Source: Qipengyuania sp. JC766
Lineage (GTDB): Bacteria; Pseudomonadota; Alphaproteobacteria; Sphingomonadales; Sphingomonadaceae
Assembly: GCF_040717445.1 (NCBI RefSeq)
Contig: NZ_JBFEFL010000001.1
Coordinates: 310,001-374,000 of the forward strand
Direction of reading: 5' to 3'
DNA: 64,000 bases
Shown here: positions 58,610 through 64,000 of the stretch, piece by piece
How the letters are laid out: the number at the start of each line of letters is the position of its first letter
Numbering within the stretch: position 1 is the first letter of the stretch
Position numbers and translations under genes: made by a program
Notes under the pieces: generated by a model
The model's database searches: none
What the model was told of the DNA's origin: nothing
Seen by the model: only the letters and a program-made list of their open reading frames with translations

Positions 58610-59929
58610 CTACTCCGCTGCTTGCTTCAACATCGGATCGAAGCGCCAAGACGGGACGGCGCCGCGTTCGCGCAAGCTGGCGCTTTCCTCCTGGATGAAA
58701 TCGCGGGTCATCGGAATGGCGGTGCGATCCTTCACGTAGATGACCTGCCAGTTGACCAGCGCGCCGTTGCGGAAGGCCTGTTCGGCACCGGCAAGGTAGA
58801 ACTGCCACATGCGGTAGAAGACCTCGTCGTACATCTCGACGATCTCTTCGCGATGCATGACCGTGCGGTTGTACCACTCCTCCAGCGTATGGCTGTAGTG
58901 GAAGCGCATCGCCTCTACATCCATCACCTGCCATCCGGCACGCTCGCTGGCCGTGACGAGTTCGGAAAGGGCCGGGATGTAGCCGCCCGGGAAGATGTAC
59001 TTGCGGGTCCATGCATCGGTGGCACCCGGAGGGCCCGCGCGGCCACAACAATGGCTCATCATGACGCCATCGGGCTTCAGCAGGCGATGGGTATGCTCCA
59101 TGAAAACGGGGTAGTGCGGTTTGCCGACATGCTCGAGCAGGCCGACCGAGCTGATCCGGTCGAATTCACCCTCGACATCGCGGTAGTCCATGAGGTGGAA
59201 CTTCACCTTGTCCGCGACCCCGGCGGCCTCGGCGCGCTCGTTGCAGAACGCGATCTGGTCGGGTGCGAGCGCGACGCCGGTCACTTCGCACCCGTACATC
59301 TCGTGCAGGTAAAGCGCGAACCCACCCCAGCCGCAGCCGATATCGAGCACCTTCATGGGCACGCCGCCATTGTCCTCAGGCCGCTTGAGGTACATCTTCG
59401 CCGCGAGATGGGCCTTCTTGTCCATCTGGGCCTTTTCCAGCGACGTGTTCTCCGGATCCTCGCGGTAATAGGCCATCGTGTACTGGCGGTCCTCGTCGAG
59501 GAAACGCTCGTACAGTTCGCGCGTGAGATTGTAAGTATGCTCTGCGTTCTTGCGCGCCTTGTCCTTCGGATTGACGCTGTCGAGCCGCGCGCCGACTTTC
59601 TGAAGGATGCGCGCGAAGCGGGTCTGCGGCTGGATCGCGCTGTCGCCTTCGCGCTTGGTATTGGCTGTGACGAACAGCACCAGATCGCGGATGTCGTGCG
59701 GTTCTTCCACCACCAGCCAGCCCCACATGTAGGCTTCGCCCGCACCGAGTTGCGGATAGCGCGCGATGTGTCCGGCGGCTTTTTTGTTCGTCAGCCTGAT
59801 CTTCAGGGGACCGCGACTGTCGTGTGTCTCGCCGGGATTGCCGTATTCGTGAGAGGTTCCGTCATGGTCGGTGACGACCAGGTGACCGGTATGGATCGCG
59901 CGCTTCAGGAACTTGTCGAGCAGCCACAT
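58610..59929 (-). CDS. cfa: Cyclopropane-fatty-acyl-phospholipid synthase
   Basis: The protein has 439 residues; it methylates unsaturated lipid acyl chains using S-adenosylmethionine. The SAM-binding motif VLDIGCGWGGFALYLHEMY lies near residue 195, and GLLEHVGKPHY, SHCCGRAGPPGATDAWTRKYIFPGGYIP (in part) and the C-terminal MWQFYLAGAEQAFRNG match CFA synthases. The N-terminal domain of about 150 residues is the lipid-interacting part. It acts at the inner membrane. Confidence 0.95.
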   Translation of the reverse strand: MWLLDKFLKRAIHTGHLVVTDHDGTSHEYGNPGETHDSRGPLKIRLTNKKAAGHIARYPQLGAGEAYMWGWLVVEEPHDIRDLVLFVTANTKREGDSAIQPQTRFARILQKVGARLDSVNPKDKARKNAEHTYNLTRELYERFLDEDRQYTMAYYREDPENTSLEKAQMDKKAHLAAKMYLKRPEDNGGVPMKVLDIGCGWGGFALYLHEMYGCEVTGVALAPDQIAFCNERAEAAGVADKVKFHLMDYRDVEGEFDRISSVGLLEHVGKPHYPVFMEHTHRLLKPDGVMMSHCCGRAGPPGATDAWTRKYIFPGGYIPALSELVTASERAGWQVMDVEAMRFHYSHTLEEWYNRTVMHREEIVEMYDEVFYRMWQFYLAGAEQAFRNGALVNWQVIYVKDRTAIPMTRDFIQEESASLRERGAVPSWRFDPMLKQAAE

Positions 59930-60010
59930 GATGGGGGGCCTTGCCTCCTTGGTTCGGGTTTCGGGGTCAATTGGCGGTTCGGGTCGGCCGGTGTCAATCG
60001 CCGGCGGAGC

Positions 60011-60769
60011 TCACATGCCGGCATACCACTGGTAACCGGCACGATCTTCCCAGTATCCGCCACCGCCGTCGCCGATACCGTCCAGCGTATCCACCAGTTC
60101 GATGGCGGTGAGGTACTTGGCATGCTTGTACCCGACATGCTTTTCGACCCGCATCCGCAAGGGCGCTCCGTTGCGGATCGGCAACGGCTCCCCGTTGAGC
60201 AGGTGCGCGACGATCGTCTGAGGGTGGTAGGCATCGATCATGTCGACGCTCTCGTAATAGTCGCTGCCGCCGAGATTGTCGGCACAGCGGAAGACGACGA
60301 ATTGCGCGCCTTCGCGCACGCCCGCCGCATCGAGGATCGTCGAGAGTTGCGGCCCGGTCCATTCGCCGATCGCGCTCCACCCTTCCACGCAATCGTGGCG
60401 CGTCACCTGGGTCCGCTGGGGCAGGGCCCGTATCTGATCCATGTCGAGCGACATCGGGCGATCCACCATGCCGCGCACTTCCAGGCACCAGTCGGCGAAG
60501 CCGGCTGCCGCCTGTTGCTGGTAATCGCCGTTCTGCGGATCGGTCGACCCGTTTCCGCGAAAGAAGGGCGAGATCGCGCTGCGCGGATATTCGGGGACCA
60601 GCGCCTCGCGCCCGGCAATCGCGCGATTGGCGTATTTGTGCCACGTCTGCGCGCCCTTCAGCAGGGCCTTGCCGGCCTGCGTTTCGCCGACCTTGGAGCA
60701 GGCCGAGAGGAATAGGGCGGACATGCCCGCCAGCACGCCGCGGCGACCGGTTCTGCCGAAATCGTTCAT
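60011..60769 (-). CDS. Molybdopterin-dependent oxidoreductase (sulfite oxidase/MsrP fold)
   Basis: The protein has 252 residues. ATG 60769 overlaps the cytochrome b stop by 4 bases. The start MNDFGRTGRRGVLAGMSALFLSAC combines a twin-Arg pair with a lipobox (LSAC), so it is probably exported folded and perhaps lipid-anchored. The Mo ligand Cys is in TRHDCVEGWSAIGEWTG. With its cytochrome b partner it resembles MsrPQ or YedY-like pairs; the substrate is unknown. Confidence 0.85.
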   Translation of the reverse strand: MNDFGRTGRRGVLAGMSALFLSACSKVGETQAGKALLKGAQTWHKYANRAIAGREALVPEYPRSAISPFFRGNGSTDPQNGDYQQQAAAGFADWCLEVRGMVDRPMSLDMDQIRALPQRTQVTRHDCVEGWSAIGEWTGPQLSTILDAAGVREGAQFVVFRCADNLGGSDYYESVDMIDAYHPQTIVAHLLNGEPLPIRNGAPLRMRVEKHVGYKHAKYLTAIELVDTLDGIGDGGGGYWEDRAGYQWYAGM

Positions 60770-61494
60770 GGCTCCTTCCCCCCGAAGATCATGGCGCGCA
60801 TCTGGCCGATCGGGCCGGACAGCAGCACCAGCAGGACGTGGACGACGAAGAAGGCGAAGATGCCCCAGGCGAACAGGAAGTGGAACGAGCGTGCCGACTG
60901 GCGCCCGCCCATCAGGTCCACCATCCAGCCGAAGGCCGGTTCCATACCCGGGCTGATGGCGATCCCTGTCAGGATCATGCCGGGCAGCAGCACGCCGAGC
61001 ACGAGGCCGTAGGCGAGCTTCTGGAGGAAGTTGTACTTGCCTGCGCCGTGATCGAAGTTGAGTTTCAGGTGCTGGACGATGTCGCGCGCGATCGCCTTCG
61101 AACGCCATTCCTCGGGCCGGGTACGCAGGTCCTGCCAGAAATGGCGGTTCGCCAGCATGGCGATCCACATGGCGAGCAGGCCGAGCGAGAAGACCCATGC
61201 GGCGAGGAAGTGCCAGTCGCGCGCAGCGGACAGGCTGTAATAGTCGGGAATGGTCATCCAGCCGGGGAAGCGCGGGACGGCAAGCCATGCCTGTTCCGGC
61301 GCGAAGCCCCACTGGCCCCAGTAGAGATACGGGTGCGCGTTCGAGATGTTGAGGCCCGACATGAACAGCACCACCACCGCCCACAGGTTCACCCAGTGCC
61401 AGATGCGGGTGGACAGGCGATGGCGCTTTCGCGACCGAGCGTCGGGCGCTTCGCGCGGTACATCGATGGTGCTGCCTGCGACGGCCTCGGTCAT
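60766..61494 (-). CDS. Cytochrome b / b561-like membrane subunit
   Basis: The protein has 242 residues with about four to five spans. RLSTRIWHWVNLWAVVVLFMSGL (in part), DWHFLAAWVFSLGLLAMW and FHFLFAWGIFAFFVVHVLLVLL carry His pairs suited to haem b. It should pass electrons from the quinone pool to the molybdopterin protein encoded next (4-base ATGA overlap). Its own ATG 61494 overlaps the SDR stop by 4 bases. Confidence 0.85.
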   Translation of the reverse strand: MTEAVAGSTIDVPREAPDARSRKRHRLSTRIWHWVNLWAVVVLFMSGLNISNAHPYLYWGQWGFAPEQAWLAVPRFPGWMTIPDYYSLSAARDWHFLAAWVFSLGLLAMWIAMLANRHFWQDLRTRPEEWRSKAIARDIVQHLKLNFDHGAGKYNFLQKLAYGLVLGVLLPGMILTGIAISPGMEPAFGWMVDLMGGRQSARSFHFLFAWGIFAFFVVHVLLVLLSGPIGQMRAMIFGGKEP

Positions 61495-62255
61495 GGCGTC
61501 TCTCCCCGCCGCGCAAGGTAGATCACGTCGCGGTCCTGCGCCAGCAGGTGTTGCCCGCTGTCGACGAACAGCGTCTCGCCGTCCGCGAGGTGTCCGTGCG
61601 CGAGGAACAGGGCGGCACTGGCGATCTCGTTCGCGCCGGTCTTGCGCTTGAGCGGGTTGAGCCGGTGCGAGATCTCGGTCTCTTCCTCGCTCTGGTCGTG
61701 GCTCGCGAGGATCGCGCCCGGCGCCAGGCCGTAGATGCGATCCGCATCCTTCGTCGCTCCCATCGCCAGCATCGGAACCGCGCCTGCGGCGGCGTGCTTC
61801 GCCATGGTGTAGCTGAAGAAGTCGGGATTGGGGTTGGCGATCTTCTGGTCGAGGAACTGGATCACCCGCCGCCCGGCCGAAGCCTTGGCGGCGCGGAGGT
61901 AGGCCTGCGCCAAGCGTACCGGGGAGAGGGCATTGACCTGCATCGCCTTTTCGCTTGTGTCCGGATCGAGATCCGCCACGTCGTCGGGGTCGAATACGGC
62001 GGCGCAGTTCACCAGGCAGCGCCAGTCGGCAAGCTCGTGCGACAGGCCTTCTACCATCGCTTCCGCAGCGTCCCCGTCGCGAAGGTCGCACTGGACGATG
62101 CGGGCCGACGGCAGTTCGTCCGCCAGCTCGCGCGCCGCGTCTTCGCTGGTGCCGTAATGGATGACGATGTGCCACCCCTCGTCGGCAAAGGCGCGCGCCA
62201 GCACCGCCCCGATTCGCTTCGCCCCGCCGGTCACTAGGACTGCCGGCCGGGTCAC
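61491..62255 (-). CDS. Short-chain dehydrogenase, pteridine-reductase-like
   Basis: The protein has 254 residues. GTG 62255 follows GGGAG and starts TRPAVLVTGGAKRIGAVLARAF; an upstream GTG 62297 lacks a site. The active-site YxxxK is YTMAK, and VNCAAVFDPDD takes the place of the usual NNAS. VTGGAKRIG resembles pteridine reductases (FolM type). It is the first gene of a coupled three-gene operon with the cytochrome b and molybdopterin genes; a pterin link to the cofactor is a guess. Confidence 0.82.
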   Translation of the reverse strand: MTRPAVLVTGGAKRIGAVLARAFADEGWHIVIHYGTSEDAARELADELPSARIVQCDLRDGDAAEAMVEGLSHELADWRCLVNCAAVFDPDDVADLDPDTSEKAMQVNALSPVRLAQAYLRAAKASAGRRVIQFLDQKIANPNPDFFSYTMAKHAAAGAVPMLAMGATKDADRIYGLAPGAILASHDQSEEETEISHRLNPLKRKTGANEIASAALFLAHGHLADGETLFVDSGQHLLAQDRDVIYLARRGETP

Positions 62256-62526
62256 GAAACCACTCCCGAAAGACGAGACATGGACCGCATGGACCACAGT
62301 CCAGGAGCAAAAAAACCGGGCCTCTCCGCGACCGGTGGTGCAATGTCGGGAAGGGTAGGCGCGCGGGTCATGCGCGACACTGGAGCATACCGGCGCGATG
62401 TAGGAAAGGGCGAAGTCGGGAACACCTTCACGCTAACATCGGATAGGATGGCCGGTTCCACCGGAACAACGTCCGCTCGCTTTCCTTGCCAGCACGAGAG
62501 TATCGGCATCAGCAGATGGGGAACAC
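62256..62526. other. Divergent intergenic region
   Basis: 271 bases between the SDR operon (-) and the permease (+). It should hold both promoters; I see no convincing -35/-10 pair, hairpin or gene. Confidence 0.35.
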
Positions 62527-63753
62527 ATGGGCCTCAAGCGTTCCATGGGGCTGGCGAGCCTTACCTTTTACGGCACCGGCACAATCCTTGGCGCAGGGAT
62601 TTTCGTGGTGATCGGCGAAGTCATCGGAGAAGCAGGCACGCTCGCGCCGATCGCCTACCTCGCCGCGGCACTCGTCGCGTTCACCACCGCTCTCACCTTT
62701 GCGGAACTCGGCGCACGCATACCCGATGCGGGCGGCGCTATGGAATATGCCGCGCGCGCATTCGGGGAAGGTTTCCTCGCCAGTGCCAGCGGCTGGCTGC
62801 TGATAGTCGCCAACCTCGTGTCGGCGGCCACCATCGTCACCGGTTTCGTCAGCTATCTGGACAGTTTCGTGTCGATAGAAGGACAGATCGCGACGACGGT
62901 TCTCGTCCTGCTGCTGGGCGCGGTGGCAACCGTCGGCATCAAGCAGAGCGCATGGTTCATGACGGTCACGACCCTTGTCGGCATAGGAACGCTGCTGTTC
63001 GTTCTGTGGGTCACGCGCGCGGACATGATTGCGGCACCGGCCGCCATCGCGAATGCCGATAGCTGGGGCGCGGGATCCGCGACTGCGATCCTCGCGGGCG
63101 CGTTCCTGGCCGTCTACAGCTTCATCGGGTTCGGCGACATGGGCCAGACGGCGGAAGAAGTCCGCGACGTGGAAAGGACCCTGCCGAGAGCCATCGTCTT
63201 CTCGCTGCTCATCGTGTTCGTCTTCTACCTCGCCGTCTCGGCCGCGCTGGTCGGAGGCAACGCGACGGAAGCGATTTCGGACGCACAAGCGCCTCTGGTG
63301 GAAGCGGTGGTGCGTAAGGGCTGGCCCGCCATGCCGGTCGCCATCGCCAGCCTGTTCGTCATCGTGAACGGCGCGCTGGCGCAGATGATCGCGTCGAGCC
63401 GCATGATGATGGACATGGCTCGCGACGGGCGCAGCGTGATGCCGCTGGCGATGGAGAGAGTGAACGAACGGACGAACACGCCTGTGCTGGCAACTCTGGT
63501 TTGCGCGGGCATCGTACTCGCGCTCGCCCTGTTCCTTCCACTGAAGACGCTGGCCAGCGGTACCAGCCTTGCCATCCTGTTGGTCTTCGTGATTGCGAAT
63601 GCCGCGCTGCACAGGTTGAAGAAGCAGGATCAGCCCGAAGGGGTCCCGAACGTGTGGCGGATCGTCCCGGTCCTGGGGATGATCTTCTGCGCGCTGGCGC
63701 TGGTCGGACAAGTGGTTCTGTGGGTGACCGGCATCGGAAGCGCGGGGCACTGA
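62527..63753 (+). CDS. APC-family amino acid permease
   Basis: The protein has 408 residues with about twelve spans. GLASLTFYGTGTILGAGIFVVIGEV carries the GAGIF substrate-binding loop of span 1, and AELGARIPDAGGAMEYAARAFG is the second APC signature. The substrate may be an amino acid or amine; it cannot be told. It is short relative to many APC members (about 450). Confidence 0.88.
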   Translation: MGLKRSMGLASLTFYGTGTILGAGIFVVIGEVIGEAGTLAPIAYLAAALVAFTTALTFAELGARIPDAGGAMEYAARAFGEGFLASASGWLLIVANLVSAATIVTGFVSYLDSFVSIEGQIATTVLVLLLGAVATVGIKQSAWFMTVTTLVGIGTLLFVLWVTRADMIAAPAAIANADSWGAGSATAILAGAFLAVYSFIGFGDMGQTAEEVRDVERTLPRAIVFSLLIVFVFYLAVSAALVGGNATEAISDAQAPLVEAVVRKGWPAMPVAIASLFVIVNGALAQMIASSRMMMDMARDGRSVMPLAMERVNERTNTPVLATLVCAGIVLALALFLPLKTLASGTSLAILLVFVIANAALHRLKKQDQPEGVPNVWRIVPVLGMIFCALALVGQVVLWVTGIGSAGH

Positions 63754-63769
63754 GTACGGGCTTGCGCGC

Positions 63770-64000
63770 TCATTCCTTGCGGAGGGTCAGGGCGTACCAG
63801 TCACGCTGGACGCCGTCGGCGCCCTTGCCGGGGTAGCGCTCGGTCGCGGCGATGGCGAAGCCCGCTTTCCTGTAGGTGTCTTCCAGCCATGCCTCGTCGG
63901 GCAAATTGGTCAGGCGGCCGAGCGGATCGCGTCCCTCGTCTGGATGATCGGCATCGCCCAGCTTGTAGTTCGCGAAATGCCAGCCACCGGGTCGCAGCGC
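63770..64000 (-). CDS. SAM-dependent methyltransferase, C-terminal part (cut by window edge)
   Basis: The frame is open on the - strand from the window end to TGA at 63770-63772 (76 residues visible). It reads ALRPGGWHFANYKLGD, the post-motif III strand of class I methyltransferases, and ends RDWYALTLRKE. The SAM-binding part lies outside the window. It is convergent with the permease, 16 bases apart. Confidence 0.7.
   Translation of the reverse strand, partial: ALRPGGWHFANYKLGDADHPDEGRDPLGRLTNLPDEAWLEDTYRKAGFAIAATERYPGKGADGVQRDWYALTLRKE

Noticed and set aside
58157-60715. An 852-codon open frame on the + strand opposite argG, cfa and the Mo oxidoreductase
   Set aside because: It is a shadow of three identified genes, crossing their intergenic gaps.

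Overview
The window is about 64 kb of GC-rich bacterial chromosome. The long S10-spc-alpha ribosomal run, the mdh-sucD-sucA-sucB-lpd block, a GTTC-N7-GTTC type LexA box before uvrA and many small sphingomonad-like secreted proteins point to an alphaproteobacterium. The order Sphingomonadales, probably Erythrobacteraceae, is the best guess. That placement is inferred from protein resemblance and gene order; no rRNA is present to confirm it.

Bases 1-19.5 kb (+ strand) carry the translation core: the end of fusA, tuf, then rpsJ to adk (S10 and spc genes, secY, adk), a secreted SRPBCC-like protein, gdhA, and rpsM-rpsK-rpoA-rplQ. Terminator-like hairpins stand before rpsJ, between rpmD and rplO and between rpsK and rpoA. 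The run therefore looks divided into several expression units rather than one uniform transcript.

19.5-24.1 kb (+) holds envelope and secreted genes: a basic/Tyr-rich repeat protein, a FAS1 lipoprotein, a beta-lactamase-fold serine hydrolase and two tandem paralogous small exported proteins. 24.1-33.6 kb (-) is a central-metabolism cluster: mdh, a 67-residue membrane protein, sucD, sucA, sucB, two paralogous Cys-containing lipoproteins, lpdA, a VOC protein and a TRIC-like channel. Its promoter has a near-perfect 21-bp palindrome lying in the -35/-10 spacer.

33.9-37.5 kb (-) encodes a membrane GGDEF-EAL protein, a small conserved protein and a SleB-type cell wall hydrolase. 37.6-42.4 kb (+) is a vitamin B12 uptake operon: a cobalamin riboswitch followed by overlapping btuB, btuF, btuC and btuD genes. 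A GH19-like lysin and two small conserved genes follow. 44.2-48.2 kb (-) carries a Dcp-type peptidase lipoprotein, a GH24-like protein that lacks expected catalytic residues, and an NAD(P)-binding protein. uvrA (+) has an SOS-type promoter and may be leaderless.

51.4-53.5 kb is an AT-rich island that looks horizontally acquired. It encodes what appears to be one membrane-anchored PIN-like nuclease, split into two overlapping frames by a +1 shift. This is the best candidate for an undescribed, possibly defence-related, locus. It is followed by a membrane protein, a REP-like inverted repeat and an HTH protein with an acidic tail. The last part (55.8-64 kb, mostly -) has rlpA, a 0.9-kb gene-free stretch with DnaA-box-like repeats, argG, cfa, a coupled SDR / cytochrome b / molybdopterin oxidoreductase operon, an APC permease (+) and the end of a methyltransferase (-).
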